DNA of 64,000 nucleotides from Rhodothermus marinus (GCF_009936275.1 NZ_AP019797.1:2897890-2961889); one strand, 5' to 3'; counted from the first letter of the stretch, positions 38,775 through 48,265 are shown. The notes: generated by a model from the letters alone, not told the origin. Numbers and translations: made by a program.

Positions 38775-39440
38775 CTATGCAAGGATTGATGGCCGTTGCA
38801 ACAGAAAACGTCCATTGCGCTGGCGCTCCAGCCGATCAAAAAACTGGGACACCTGCAGCACCAGCCCGAAATTATCCTGCACCTCACGCAGCGTCGTTTC
38901 GTAAAAATCGTGCTCCCGCGACGCCGTCGCATCGGCCAGAAGGACAACATCGTAGCCCCGATTGAAGGCATCCCGCAGGGAAGACTCCACGCAGATGGCC
39001 GTATCGATCCCGGTAAATACCAGGGTATCCACCCGCATCGCACGCAGCCAGAGTTCCAGCTCGGTATCCTGAAAGATTGAGTCCCGACGCTTTTCCACGA
39101 TCAGATCATCCGGAGCCGGCTGCAGTGCTTCGATAATATCGGCATCCCAGGTATCCCGGATGGCAATGTGCGCGCGGCGAATGCGCTCCAGTCGCTTGGG
39201 AGGAAGGATGCGGTGCACGCGATCGAGCAGATCGATGCCCGAGCGTTCGCGAACGGCTTTGGAAAAAATAACCGGCATGCGAAGCGCCCGAGCCCGTCGA
39301 TACGCCTCCTGCACGGCCGGAACAATCTGCTGATAATGATCCCGCCGGTATCCCAGCTTGTGGAACGAGCCCCCCTCGGCTATAAAACAGTTCTGCATAT
39401 CGACAATCACCAGGGCGGGACGTAGCGAATAGGTCTGCAT
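38775..39440 (-). CDS. Isochorismatase-like cysteine hydrolase
   Basis: The 221-residue product begins MQTYSLRPALVIVDMQNCFI and shows the isochorismatase/nicotinamidase catalytic set: Asp in VIVDMQNCF (about residue 14), Lys in DDLIVEKRRDSIFQ, and nucleophile Cys in FTGIDTAICVESSLRDA. Family members hydrolyse amides or ureides such as nicotinamide, N-carbamoyl compounds or biuret. Its start is 20 bp after the asnB stop and its stop is 49 bp before the symporter start, consistent with one operon. The specific amide is unknown. Confidence 0.9.
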   Translation of the reverse strand: MQTYSLRPALVIVDMQNCFIAEGGSFHKLGYRRDHYQQIVPAVQEAYRRARALRMPVIFSKAVRERSGIDLLDRVHRILPPKRLERIRRAHIAIRDTWDADIIEALQPAPDDLIVEKRRDSIFQDTELELWLRAMRVDTLVFTGIDTAICVESSLRDAFNRGYDVVLLADATASREHDFYETTLREVQDNFGLVLQVSQFFDRLERQRNGRFLLQRPSILA

Positions 39441-39460
39441 GGCATTTTCTTTTTCTTTGA

Positions 39461-41125
39461 TCAATTGGCGGTCAGGGCGACAACCCTGGCCTTCCGATCG
39501 CGCGTAAGCGGCACCGAGCCAGGCCGGGCATCCTGCACGCGGGGAATCGCAATGCGATGCGTCCGCGTCACCTGATAGAGCAGACCGGCAATGGCCGGAC
39601 TGCTGTCCGGATCGACGCCGTAGCGATAGTTGCTGCCATAGTCGCACAACATTTCCCGCTTGCCGGGCAACGCACTACGCAGGTTTCGCCGGGCGACCTC
39701 CTCCAGCACGTCGCCCACAGAGGCCCCATCCTGGGCTCGCACCTTGGCTCCAAAAGCAATCCATTCCGGCACACCACGGCTCGCCGCCAGCCGCCGGTGT
39801 ATCCACTTCCCTTCGGCCCTGGCGTCCGGTAACTTCAGCCGCGGATCCATCCGCATGGCTACCCGCAGCAGATCGCGATCCAGGAAGGGGGCGCGCAGCT
39901 CGACACTGTGCGCCATCGAGGTACGATCCTCGCGCTCGAGCGTGTCGACATATAGCGCATCAATGTCCTCCCAGAGCCGGGCATGCAGGGCCAGTGGGCC
40001 TTCGCGCTGTAGCACCTCACGATACCAGTCGTAGCCGGCAAACAATTCGTCAGCCGCCTGTCCGGAATAAAGCACGCGATGACCATCCCGGGCGGCGGCC
40101 TTCGTAGCCAGATACATCGGAATGGCCGCTCCGACCTGGACCGGACCGTTCATTTCGATCGCCCGGATGATCTCCGGCAGTTCGGCGGCCACCAGCTCGG
40201 GCGTCAGTTCCGTCACGCGCACCGATAGTCCCAGCGTGCGCGCCAGCCGTTTCACCAACTGCACGTCCGAAGCCTCGGGCTGCCCCACGCAGTAGCCGGT
40301 CACCTCCAGGCCCCGATCCACCAGCGCCTTGGCCAGCAACGTGCTGTCCACTCCGCCGGAAAGCAATACGGCCACCCGCCGCTGGCCAATCGTGCGTTTG
40401 GCAATCGCCTGATCGAATGCATCGGCATAGGCCTCCAGGGCCTCGCTCTCCTCTCGCAGGTTGATGGGCGGGCGCTCCAGCGCTACCCCCGGCCGCACCT
40501 GCACTTCGTTCTCCTGGATGACCAGCAGATGCCCGGGCGGCAACCGCAGGACGGACGACGTGTGCGCGACCAGTGCCTTGGCTTCCGAAGCAAAACGCAC
40601 CGGCCAGGTAGGCGTGAAATAGACCGGCTTCTTCCCGAAGGGATCACGGGCCACTACGACCGCCTGCCCATCCGTTACCGCAAAGGCATACATGCCATCG
40701 AGCAGTGGCAGCGCAGCCTGTACTGCCTCGGCCAGATCTCCCCTGTAATAGCATTCGATCAGGTGAACCAGTACCTCGCTATCACTCCGGGTCTGCAGAC
40801 GATGCCCCTTCAGCAGCGCCCGCAGCTCCTGATAATTGTAGATTTCACCATTATGGATGAGCCGCAACCGCCCGTCACAGCTGGCCATCGGCTGGCGCGC
40901 GGCTGGCCCCCCGACAATTTCCAGCCGACAATGCCCCAGACTGACGCGGGCCTGTCGTCCCTGCACACGGGCGGCCAGTCCTTCCAACCGCACATCCTGA
41001 ATCACCTCCCCATCGGCATACAGGCCCACTGCATCCGGACCACGATGACGCGTGTGTTGCAGCAAGAACAGGGTTTCTTCAATAGAGGACGACTCCGAGG
41101 CTACACAGCCAACAATCGAGCACAT
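39461..41125 (-). CDS. asnB: Asparagine synthetase, glutamine-hydrolysing
   Basis: The 554-residue product has an N-terminal glutaminase domain with the nucleophile Cys right after the start Met (MCSIVGCVA), HRGPDAVGLY, and GEIYNYQELR. The C-terminal synthetase domain has the ATP PP-loop LLSGGVDSTLLAKAL and SGQAADELFAGYDWY, then HSVELRAPFLDRDLL. The loop that in AsnB carries the catalytic Lys reads FGAKVRAQDGASVGDV, somewhat divergent from E. coli. It may therefore make asparagine or another amide. It heads a three-gene cluster and is preceded by the TAACCGTTA motif 12 bp from its start. Confidence 0.9.
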   Translation of the reverse strand: MCSIVGCVASESSSIEETLFLLQHTRHRGPDAVGLYADGEVIQDVRLEGLAARVQGRQARVSLGHCRLEIVGGPAARQPMASCDGRLRLIHNGEIYNYQELRALLKGHRLQTRSDSEVLVHLIECYYRGDLAEAVQAALPLLDGMYAFAVTDGQAVVVARDPFGKKPVYFTPTWPVRFASEAKALVAHTSSVLRLPPGHLLVIQENEVQVRPGVALERPPINLREESEALEAYADAFDQAIAKRTIGQRRVAVLLSGGVDSTLLAKALVDRGLEVTGYCVGQPEASDVQLVKRLARTLGLSVRVTELTPELVAAELPEIIRAIEMNGPVQVGAAIPMYLATKAAARDGHRVLYSGQAADELFAGYDWYREVLQREGPLALHARLWEDIDALYVDTLEREDRTSMAHSVELRAPFLDRDLLRVAMRMDPRLKLPDARAEGKWIHRRLAASRGVPEWIAFGAKVRAQDGASVGDVLEEVARRNLRSALPGKREMLCDYGSNYRYGVDPDSSPAIAGLLYQVTRTHRIAIPRVQDARPGSVPLTRDRKARVVALTAN

Positions 41126-41136
41126 GGCAATCTGGC

Positions 41137-41147
41137 GTAACGGTTAC
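41137..41147. promoter_or_regulatory. GTAACGGTTAC motif upstream of asnB
   Basis: The near-palindrome GTAACGGTTAC lies 12 bp upstream of the asnB start. The core TAACGGTTAC is also found upstream of the GH28 gene (48266-48275) and the TonB receptor gene (62324-62333), so it is a candidate shared operator. Confidence 0.45.
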
Positions 41148-41355
41148 TTCGAGAATCAGATAGGTTCTTCCTTTCCCGCGGATTAGAAGATCAGTAACGC
41201 GGGCGGAGGACGACGCGCAAGCCCGAAATAGTAACCGTCCGCAAGCATCAGTTGCCTCGTAAGGCCATTCAGATAGGATCCGAACGGATATGGTTATGAA
41301 TAACGGCTATCGAATGTTTCGAATTGGACTATTTTGGCAATGAAAGATCTGACTT

Positions 41356-42354
41356 TCAGAAGGTTACATAAAACGTCCAGCGCAGGTACACATCGGTATC
41401 CAGCGCGTCCGCATCGTAGGTAACCAGCTCGATGTTGGGCATAAAGTGGACCCGATCGTTCATTGCCAGATCCAGCCCGGCAATCCAGAGCGTGGCTTTC
41501 GAGGTGGTGGCAAACGGAATGTAGGCGATCGACGAACCCTTCGGGTTCGGATCCAGCAGGCGATCGACCCGCCCGAACAGGTTCACCTTCTCACCGGCCC
41601 GCCCCACAACAAAACCCGACACGTAGCGCAGGGTACGATCCCGGCCCCGTTCCACGTCGACCTGCTGCGCCTCGTAGACCAGTCCGACACGGAGCGCCTC
41701 GGTCCGGTAGGCCCCGAAGCCATGCCAGGTGGTGGTCACGGCATTCGCAGCCGTACGGGCATAATCCACATATCCCTCCACCACGAAGGCTTCGTTCGGA
41801 AAGAACTGCAACGCCAGCGCCAGTTTCTTTCCACGGTAGCCCTCCGACCGGGTCCCTTCGCCATTGCCAAACGTGGCATGATAGCGTACCACGCCGTCGC
41901 CGGTCAGCTCGCCTCGAAGCGCCACGCCGAATTCGCGCGAAGAGCCCAGCCGCTGCAGGTCGGACGGCGCCTTTTCCACGGGGCGATAGCCCCAGACCGA
42001 TTCGATCAGATTGAACAGGGCCGATGGCGAAATGCCCAGATAGAGCTCGTGCCGATCACTGAACCGCCAGCGCAGGTAGGCATCCTTCACGAAAGGAACG
42101 GCGTCACCCGCCGTAAAATTACCAGGCGAATTCATTTCGAGCCGCAATCGGAAGGCAAAGTCGTCGCCCAAGTCGTGATCATAGGTGAAATAAATCCGGC
42201 GAAACCAGAAACCATTCTGATCCTTCAGCGCCTCGTCGTGATGGCTGGCGATGTAATAGAAATCGCCAAACGCCAGGCCGCTGATGCGCCCCTGTCCGAA
42301 GACGACGGCCGGCCATAGCAGGCACGCCAGAAGCAGTCCCGATACGTAACGCAT
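41356..42354 (-). CDS. Outer-membrane porin-like beta-barrel protein
   Basis: The 332-residue product begins MRYVSGLLLACLLWPAVVFG, a signal peptide cleaved near FGQG. The rest alternates polar and aromatic/hydrophobic residues as in a beta-barrel (FGDFYYIASHHDE, AFRLRLEMNSPGNF, AYLRWRFSDRHELYLGIS) and ends in an aromatic C-terminal Phe (FYVTF), as in BAM-inserted porins. It resembles phosphate-selective-porin-like proteins of Bacteroidota. An alternative ATG seven codons upstream cannot be excluded. The gene is separate from asnB by a 230-bp spacer. Confidence 0.75.
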   Translation of the reverse strand: MRYVSGLLLACLLWPAVVFGQGRISGLAFGDFYYIASHHDEALKDQNGFWFRRIYFTYDHDLGDDFAFRLRLEMNSPGNFTAGDAVPFVKDAYLRWRFSDRHELYLGISPSALFNLIESVWGYRPVEKAPSDLQRLGSSREFGVALRGELTGDGVVRYHATFGNGEGTRSEGYRGKKLALALQFFPNEAFVVEGYVDYARTAANAVTTTWHGFGAYRTEALRVGLVYEAQQVDVERGRDRTLRYVSGFVVGRAGEKVNLFGRVDRLLDPNPKGSSIAYIPFATTSKATLWIAGLDLAMNDRVHFMPNIELVTYDADALDTDVYLRWTFYVTF

Positions 42355-42458
42355 ACGGATCGATCCGGTTGGCATTGCGCACAGAGCGGCCGCATGTTAC
42401 ATAATCAAAACGTAATCTTTTGTTAACTTCGACCAAATTCTGCGCTCCGGCATCATGG

Positions 42459-42637
42459 TATACGATTTCCAGAAAATCATAGTGCACGTGAGAAAGCACG
42501 GGCGCACACGGCGGTGCGCCCCTACCAATCCTTGATGTTTCCCCTATCCCGTAGGGGCGGACCACTGTGCCCGCCCTATCATGCCCGCCAGATCACATCC
42601 GCTACACGGGAGGTGGATCCTCATGCATCGGTAAATC
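42459..42637 (+). repeat. Dispersed structured repeat, copy B
   Basis: Second copy of the repeat at 8900-9075, same orientation, about 179 bp, with small insertions. The three stems are conserved, including GGGCGCA/TGCGCCC and GCCCCTAC/GTAGGGGC. The third stem, GGGCGG with CCGCCC, tolerates base changes between copies. It sits in a 393-bp spacer between the porin gene and the SSS symporter. The rest of the spacer (42638-42747) shows nothing recognisable. Confidence 0.85.
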
Positions 42638-42747
42638 AGCGTTCCTATAGTACATGCGCGCGAAATTCTATGCCCTGTTTTCTTCCCCGAGCTGCAAGCT
42701 GCGTCCGCCCTGCCGCAGCCGCCGGATCACGCCCCGGGTAAGTCCCC

Positions 42748-44403
42748 TTACCGGAACCAGATCAGAATCCACGCAATGAGCACAAGCAGGCCCAGCGCCT
42801 GGATGCGGTAGTTCTGGTACCAGGGCAGGCCGGCCAGCTCACGGGACTCCTGGCGGAAGAATTCCGGCGACCAGGTCAACCCTTCCACCTCCTCGGGCGC
42901 AGGTGGCGGCTGCAGCAGGCTGACCACGACCATGGCGATCACGCTGATCGCCAGCAGAATGGGCGGCAGGTAGAGAAAGTGCAGCACGGGCACACCGGCG
43001 GCCACCAGCGCCTGCTGCTCGGGCGAAAGCGGTCCCGTCTGCACGATGAGCCGATCCGTCAGGTTCAGCCCCAGAAACACTACAGCGGCCAGATGCCCCA
43101 CCACCAGCCCGACAAAGGCACTGCTGCGCGTGGCCCGTTTCCAGAAGATGCCCACCAGGAAGCAGGCCACCACCGGCGGCGCCAGATAGGCCAGCATGGC
43201 CTGCAGGTAGGTCCACAGATTCGGGAAGCGCACGATCTGCGGCGCCCAGAGAATGGCCAGCGCCATGAAGACCGCCGTCACCCAGCGCCCGGCTCCGACC
43301 AGCTCGTGGCTGTCCCGACGTTTGAAGCGCCGGATGAAGTCCATCGTGACGAGCGTCGAGGCCGAGTTCAGCGTCGAGTCGACGCTCGACATGATGGCGG
43401 CCACCAGCGCCGTGATCACGATGCCGCGGACACCCACCGGAAGCAGATCGAACAAGAGCGTCGGGAAGACCAGGTCCGTGTTGGCCGCCAGCGCCGGAAA
43501 CTGCTCGGGCGGGTACAGGATACGGGCGAAGATGCCCGGCAGCACCATGATGAACAGCACGGGCAGCTTCAGCAGTCCGGCAAAGAGCGAGCCCCAGCGG
43601 CCGTGGTTCAGGTCGCGCGCGCCCAGCACACGCTGCACCATGAACTGGTTCGTGCACCAGAAATAGAAGCCCAGTATAAAGACCCCCGTCACCAGCCCCG
43701 GCCACGGCAGCACCGGATCGTCGGCCGGACGGATGATGCTCAGATCGCTCTCCGGAATCTGCGCCGTTACCACGTCCCAGGAGCCCACCGCCTTGAACGA
43801 GAGCACGGCCACCAGCACCGCCCCCAGCAACAGCAGCACGGCCTGCACGGCGTCGGTGTAGACGACGGCCTTCAGGCCGCCCGCCACCGTGTAGAGCCCG
43901 GCCAGCAGACCGAGCACGGCCACCGCCAGCCACATGGGCACCTGTGGGTAGAGAATCTGCACGACCAGCGCCCCGGCGTACAGCGCACCGGCCGTGTCCA
44001 CCATGATGTTGAGCAGGATGAGCAGTCCGGAAAAGTACACGCGGGCGCGCCCGTCGAAGCGCCGCTCCAGAAACTCCGGGATCGTATAGATGCGCGTGCG
44101 CAGGTAGAACGGCAGGATGAAGATCACGAAAAAGATGAGCACGAGCGTGGCCATCCACTCGTAGTTGTAGACCGAGATGCCCGTGCCGTAGGCGCTCGAG
44201 GCCAGTCCCAGCAGCGTACTGGAGGACACGTTCGAGGCGAACAGTGAAAAGCCGATCAGCCACCAGGTGAGCGAGCGACCGGCCAGGAAGTAGTCGTCGG
44301 CCGTTTCCATGCGGCGGGCCAGGTAGAGCCCCAGCCAGACGATGAAGACCACGTAGAGGCCGACGGCGGCCAGATCGAGCCAGGCAAATTCAAACGAAGG
44401 CAT
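42748..44403 (-). CDS. Sodium:solute symporter (SSS/SGLT-like) of the pectin locus
   Basis: This 551-residue transporter has an SGLT-like N-terminus (YLARRMETADDYFLAGRSLTW), the segment TLLGLASSAYGTGISVYNYEW and helix 8 LVAAIMSSVDSTLNSASTLVTMDF, with ~13-14 hydrophobic spans. It imports a sugar or uronate with Na+. Its position directly downstream of the KduD-like gene suggests galacturonate or an unsaturated digalacturonide as cargo (inference). A LacI-type TTAGCGCTTT sequence lies 20-33 bp upstream of its start. Confidence 0.92.
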   Translation of the reverse strand: MPSFEFAWLDLAAVGLYVVFIVWLGLYLARRMETADDYFLAGRSLTWWLIGFSLFASNVSSSTLLGLASSAYGTGISVYNYEWMATLVLIFFVIFILPFYLRTRIYTIPEFLERRFDGRARVYFSGLLILLNIMVDTAGALYAGALVVQILYPQVPMWLAVAVLGLLAGLYTVAGGLKAVVYTDAVQAVLLLLGAVLVAVLSFKAVGSWDVVTAQIPESDLSIIRPADDPVLPWPGLVTGVFILGFYFWCTNQFMVQRVLGARDLNHGRWGSLFAGLLKLPVLFIMVLPGIFARILYPPEQFPALAANTDLVFPTLLFDLLPVGVRGIVITALVAAIMSSVDSTLNSASTLVTMDFIRRFKRRDSHELVGAGRWVTAVFMALAILWAPQIVRFPNLWTYLQAMLAYLAPPVVACFLVGIFWKRATRSSAFVGLVVGHLAAVVFLGLNLTDRLIVQTGPLSPEQQALVAAGVPVLHFLYLPPILLAISVIAMVVVSLLQPPPAPEEVEGLTWSPEFFRQESRELAGLPWYQNYRIQALGLLVLIAWILIWFR

Positions 44404-44422
44404 GGCGTTTGACTTCCGAAAA

Positions 44423-44436
44423 TGAAAGCGCTAACA
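44423..44436. promoter_or_regulatory. LacI-type operator-like site upstream of the SSS symporter
   Basis: TGAAAGCGCTAACA contains the AGCGCT palindrome with flanking T/A bases, like many LacI-family operators. It is 20-33 bp upstream of the symporter start, in the 117-bp gap after kduD. Confidence 0.4.
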
Positions 44437-44520
44437 CCCGTCGCGCCCAAAGATCGGAAATTCTGTTCGATTTCGCCAGCCCTTTCGGAAGCGCTCCGGT
44501 CGTTTTTTTTTGTCGAAGTC

Positions 44521-45309
44521 TCAGCGCGCCATCCAGCCGCCGTCGACCACGAGGATGTGGCCGTTCACGTAGTCGCTGGCGCTCGAGGCCAGAAAGATCA
44601 CGGCGCCGGCCAGATCGGGTGGCTCGCCCCAGCGTCCGGCCGGAATGCGCGAAAGGATCTCCTGCGAGCGCACGGGGTCTTCGCGCAGCGCCCGCGTGTT
44701 GTCGGTGGCAAAGTAGCCCGGTGCGATGGCATTGACCTGGACGTTGTAGCGGGCCCACTCGTTGGCGAGCGCCTTCGTGAGTCCGGCCACGCCGTGTTTG
44801 CTGGCCGTGTAGGCGGGCACCAGAATTCCACCGGAAAACGACAGCAGCGAGGCCACGTTGATAATCTTGCCCGCGCGTCGCGCAATCATCTTGCGGCCGA
44901 AGTACTGGCACAGGAAAAACACGGCGTCCAGGTTCACACGCAGCACTTCATCCCAGGCTTCCAGCGGATATTCGGCTGCCGGATAGCGCCGGATCGTGCC
45001 GGCGTTGTTCACCAGGATGTCGATCTGTCCGGCTTTTTCCTCGGCCTCCCGGGCCATGCGCTCCAGTTCGGTCCGGTCCGAAAAGTCGGCGGCCACCTGC
45101 CAGGCCTGCCGTCCCAGCGCCCGGATGACGGCGGCCGTCTCGTCGGTGCCGCTGAGTTGACTGCTGGCACACACCACGTCGGCACCGGCCCGCGCCAGCG
45201 CCTCGGCCATGGCGCGTCCGAGTCCCCGACTGGCTCCGGTCACCAGTGCCCTTTTGCCTTCCAGTGAAAACAACTCGAGTCCTTTCATAGCGGCTGTCTG
45301 TTTTTCCAT
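44521..45309 (-). CDS. kduD: SDR-family dehydrogenase, KduD-like
   Basis: The product is a classical short-chain dehydrogenase: cofactor motif GKRALVTGASRGLGRAMAEAL, NNAG in VNNAGTIRRYPAAEY, catalytic Ser/Tyr/Lys in VASLLSFSGGILVPAYTASKHG. The closing segment GAVIFLASSASDYVNGHILVVDGGWMAR is very like 2-dehydro-3-deoxy-D-gluconate 5-dehydrogenase (KduD). In pectin catabolism KduD reduces the unsaturated-uronate-derived 2,5-diketo-3-deoxygluconate. Starts at 45315, 45309 or 45288 are all possible; none has a strong ribosome-binding site. No kduI gene is in the window. Confidence 0.85.
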   Translation of the reverse strand: MEKQTAAMKGLELFSLEGKRALVTGASRGLGRAMAEALARAGADVVCASSQLSGTDETAAVIRALGRQAWQVAADFSDRTELERMAREAEEKAGQIDILVNNAGTIRRYPAAEYPLEAWDEVLRVNLDAVFFLCQYFGRKMIARRAGKIINVASLLSFSGGILVPAYTASKHGVAGLTKALANEWARYNVQVNAIAPGYFATDNTRALREDPVRSQEILSRIPAGRWGEPPDLAGAVIFLASSASDYVNGHILVVDGGWMAR

Positions 45310-45376
45310 TTCCATTTCAAATTCCGATAGTAGCCCGTGCCTGTCCGATCCGAAGAGTCGCGCATGGGTCGCCGTC

Positions 45377-46846
45377 TCAACGCACATACACCAGCGGTTG
45401 TCGCGCCCGGTAGCCGTCGGCTTCCAGCACGAGCAGATACAGCCCGGCCGCCAGTCCGACCAGCGGCTCCCAGCGCACTTCGTGCACCCCGGCGTGCTGC
45501 GGCGCCTCAAGCAGCACCGCCACCCGTCGCCCGGTCAGGTCCCAGACGCTCAGCGACACCATGGCCGCCGAGGCCAGCTCGAAACGCACCCGCACGGCCT
45601 GCCGGAACGGATTCGGGTAGGGCGCAAGCAATCGGAACGCCACGGGCCGCTGCGAGGCCACCGACGTGGTCAACCCGAATTCGTAGGCGCCCAGGTCCGG
45701 CGCCGCCCCCACAAAAGGAAGCCCCACGTCGATCCCGGCGTCGATCAGGCGGCTCCCCTCGGCCAGCCGCAGAAAGTCGAGTCGGGGCAGGCTGCCGTCG
45801 GGCTGCCGGGGCCCGCGCACGCCCGTGGTGTCGAGGCTGAGAAAATCGTCCGATGTGGGCAGAATGCCCAGATTCCAGTTGTTGTAGGCGTCGTCGATCT
45901 CGGGGTAAATCAGCTCCCGGCCCTCGACCGACAGGTTGTTGCGCAGCACGTGGGCGCTGTTGTGCTCGTCGAAGTAGAAGTTGCGCCCGAGGTTTCGATA
46001 GGCCGTGTTGTTGTAGAGCGTGACGCCCGTCTGGTTGCCGTTTACATCGAAGCCGTGCGCCCGGTGGCCCCAGGCCAGATTGCGGATGAGCACATGGGCG
46101 CCTTCGCCATGCCCCAGCTTGAACCCGTTCGAGTCGCCCTCGAAGCTCGGATCGTTCCAGCGGTTGTAGCCGTTGTCGAACGACCAGCTATCCTCGACGC
46201 GCACGCCCTCGCCGGCCTCCCAGAAGTCGAATCCGTCGTCGCTGTTTTCGAAGGAGCGGCACCCTCGGAACACGTTGCCCGGCCCCAGCCCGAATTTGGC
46301 CGCAAAGCCATCGGCATTCTCACCGTGATTGGCCGCGTCGTAATTGCGATAGGAGTCCACGTTCAGAATCAGATTGTGTGCGGCGCCATTGTCGAGCTGC
46401 AACCCCGAGTCGCCGTTTTCGCGCACAACGACCTGTTCGATGATGTTGTAGGAGCCGTTGATGCGAATGCCGTTGTCGCCCGCCCGCTGCACCACCAGCC
46501 CTTTGATGTGCACGTACCAGCCCCGCAGCCGGATGCCTTCGTCGGGATTTCCCTCGAAGTTGAGCACGGGTGTTTCGCCCGGGTAGGCCCAGATGTAGAT
46601 GTAGGCCTCCGGGGTGCCTGCATTGTTGATGTTGACCCGGCTGGTCCAGTTGTACTGTCCACCGCGCAGGTAAATCGTATCGCCGGCGGTCACGCGCGCA
46701 ATGGCATAGTTCAACGTGGCCCACGGCGCCGTCTTGCTGCCATCGCCGGTGGTATCGTTGCCGTCGGGCGCTACAAAATAGGCGCGCTGGCCATAGGCCA
46801 CCGCAGCCCAGCTCAGGAGCAACACGCCCAGTATGTACTGCTTCAT
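45377..46846 (-). CDS. T9SS-exported right-handed beta-helix protein, probable PL9-type pectate lyase
   Basis: The 489-residue product has a signal peptide (MKQYILGVLLLSWAAVAYGQ), a beta-helix of parallel-strand repeats (YIWAYPGETPVLNFEGNP, IRINGSYNIIEQVVVREN, GVTLYNNTAYRNLGRNFYFDE) and, at the C-terminus, a type A sorting domain (LLAPYPNPFRQAVRVRFELA, YLLVLEADGYRARQPLVYVR). Sorting tails send proteins through the type IX pathway to the cell surface. PL9-type lyases cleave polygalacturonate by beta-elimination; the assignment rests on fold and context, not on identified catalytic residues. The start overlaps the GH28 stop by four bases (ATGA), implying coupled translation. Confidence 0.8.
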   Translation of the reverse strand: MKQYILGVLLLSWAAVAYGQRAYFVAPDGNDTTGDGSKTAPWATLNYAIARVTAGDTIYLRGGQYNWTSRVNINNAGTPEAYIYIWAYPGETPVLNFEGNPDEGIRLRGWYVHIKGLVVQRAGDNGIRINGSYNIIEQVVVRENGDSGLQLDNGAAHNLILNVDSYRNYDAANHGENADGFAAKFGLGPGNVFRGCRSFENSDDGFDFWEAGEGVRVEDSWSFDNGYNRWNDPSFEGDSNGFKLGHGEGAHVLIRNLAWGHRAHGFDVNGNQTGVTLYNNTAYRNLGRNFYFDEHNSAHVLRNNLSVEGRELIYPEIDDAYNNWNLGILPTSDDFLSLDTTGVRGPRQPDGSLPRLDFLRLAEGSRLIDAGIDVGLPFVGAAPDLGAYEFGLTTSVASQRPVAFRLLAPYPNPFRQAVRVRFELASAAMVSLSVWDLTGRRVAVLLEAPQHAGVHEVRWEPLVGLAAGLYLLVLEADGYRARQPLVYVR

Positions 46847-48255
46847 GAATCGATCCGTTTTCCGTTGATGCGAACGTTCTGGAGATAAAGGCCGTCCACG
46901 TGCTCGGTCAGGTTCTTCTCGACCCCGTCGAACGTGCAGTCGATCAGGCGCACGTCGCGAATGGGCGAGCGCGCATACCCGCGCAGGTAGAGCGCGTAGG
47001 GACTCTGCCGGCTGGTCAGGTTGCGCACTTCGATGTGCCGAACGATCGGATCGAACGGCCCGGCGTCGCCCTCCTCGTAGTAAAAGTTGACGCGGATGAC
47101 GGCGTCGGCCACCTGTCCCACCTCCACCTCCCGCATGTAGATGTGCTCGATGAGCCCGCCCCGCACCGAGTTCGTCTTGATACGCAGCGCCCGGTCCAGG
47201 TTCGGGCTGCTCATCTCGCACCGCTCCGCGTAGATGTGATGCGCCCCGCCGGAAATCTCACTCCCGATGACCACCCCGCCATGCCCGTCCCGCATTTTGC
47301 AGTTGCGAATGACGATGTAGGCGCTCGGCACGTTCACCCGCCGCCCGTCGGCGTTGCGGCCCGACTTGATCGCAATGCAGTCGTCGCCCGTGTCGAACAG
47401 ACAGTCTTCGATGAGCACGTAGCGACAGGACTCGGGATTGCAGCCGTCGTTGTTGGGCCCGTGGCTGCGCACCGTCACGCCCCGCACCGTCACGTTCTCG
47501 CACAGCACCGGATGAATCTCCCACATGGGCGAGTTGATAATCGTCACCCCTTCGATGAGCACATTCCGGCACCGGTAGAACTGGATGAAGTTCGGCCGAA
47601 GGTACGACCCTTCGCCCATGACGCGCTGCTCGGGCGGCACACCGGCCTCGGCCATCTCGAACAGGCGGCGGCGCGCTTCATCCTGCGTGGGCATGCCTTC
47701 CCGCCAGCCGTATTCTTTGCGCCCTTTCCAGGGCCACCAGTGGTTTTCGTCGGCCTGACCGTCGAGCACCCCGCCGCCGGTGACGGCCACGTTTTCCTGC
47801 CCGAACGCATAGATGAAGGGCGAATAGTTCATGCCCTCGACGCCCTCCCAGCGCGTGAAGACGACGGGCAGGTAGGCGGCCGGATCCTGCTTGAAGCGCA
47901 CGGTGGCGCCGTCATCCAGGTGCAGGTTGACGTTCGAGGCCAGGTGGATCGGTCCGGTCAGGAACGTGCCCCGGGGCACCACGACGCGCCCGCCGCCGGC
48001 CCGGTGACAGGCCGCGATGGCCTGGCGAAACGCGTCGGTGCAGTCGGTGCGTCCGTCGCCGACGGCACCGTAGCGGGTCAGCACAAAGTCGCGCTCCGGA
48101 AAGACGGGCGGCCGGATGTGGGCGAGGATCTCGGGCACCAGAGCCCAGCCTTCGGGGCCGTCCAGCAGCCGCCCCGGCCACAGGAGCAGACCGCCCGTGC
48201 CGGCGGCCGCCAGCTCCAGAAAGCGGCGACGCGGGAGACGCGTTTCGATCTTCAT
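46843..48255 (-). CDS. GH28 polygalacturonase
   Basis: This 470-residue enzyme begins with a twin-arginine (Tat) signal (MKIETRLPRRRFLELAAAGT). GH28 catalytic residues are visible in GPNNDGCNPESCRYVLIEDCLFDTGDDCIAIKSG (NxD and DD pair, about residues 265-300), and GHGGVVIGSEISGG (catalytic His region, about 325). It hydrolyses alpha-1,4-galacturonan linkages of pectin. It lies between the PL1-type lyase and the beta-helix protein and shares a 4-bp ATGA overlap with the latter. A TAACGGTTAC sequence occurs 11 bp before its start. Confidence 0.94.
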   Translation of the reverse strand: MKIETRLPRRRFLELAAAGTGGLLLWPGRLLDGPEGWALVPEILAHIRPPVFPERDFVLTRYGAVGDGRTDCTDAFRQAIAACHRAGGGRVVVPRGTFLTGPIHLASNVNLHLDDGATVRFKQDPAAYLPVVFTRWEGVEGMNYSPFIYAFGQENVAVTGGGVLDGQADENHWWPWKGRKEYGWREGMPTQDEARRRLFEMAEAGVPPEQRVMGEGSYLRPNFIQFYRCRNVLIEGVTIINSPMWEIHPVLCENVTVRGVTVRSHGPNNDGCNPESCRYVLIEDCLFDTGDDCIAIKSGRNADGRRVNVPSAYIVIRNCKMRDGHGGVVIGSEISGGAHHIYAERCEMSSPNLDRALRIKTNSVRGGLIEHIYMREVEVGQVADAVIRVNFYYEEGDAGPFDPIVRHIEVRNLTSRQSPYALYLRGYARSPIRDVRLIDCTFDGVEKNLTEHVDGLYLQNVRINGKRIDS

Positions 48256-48265
48256 GGCGCTACTT

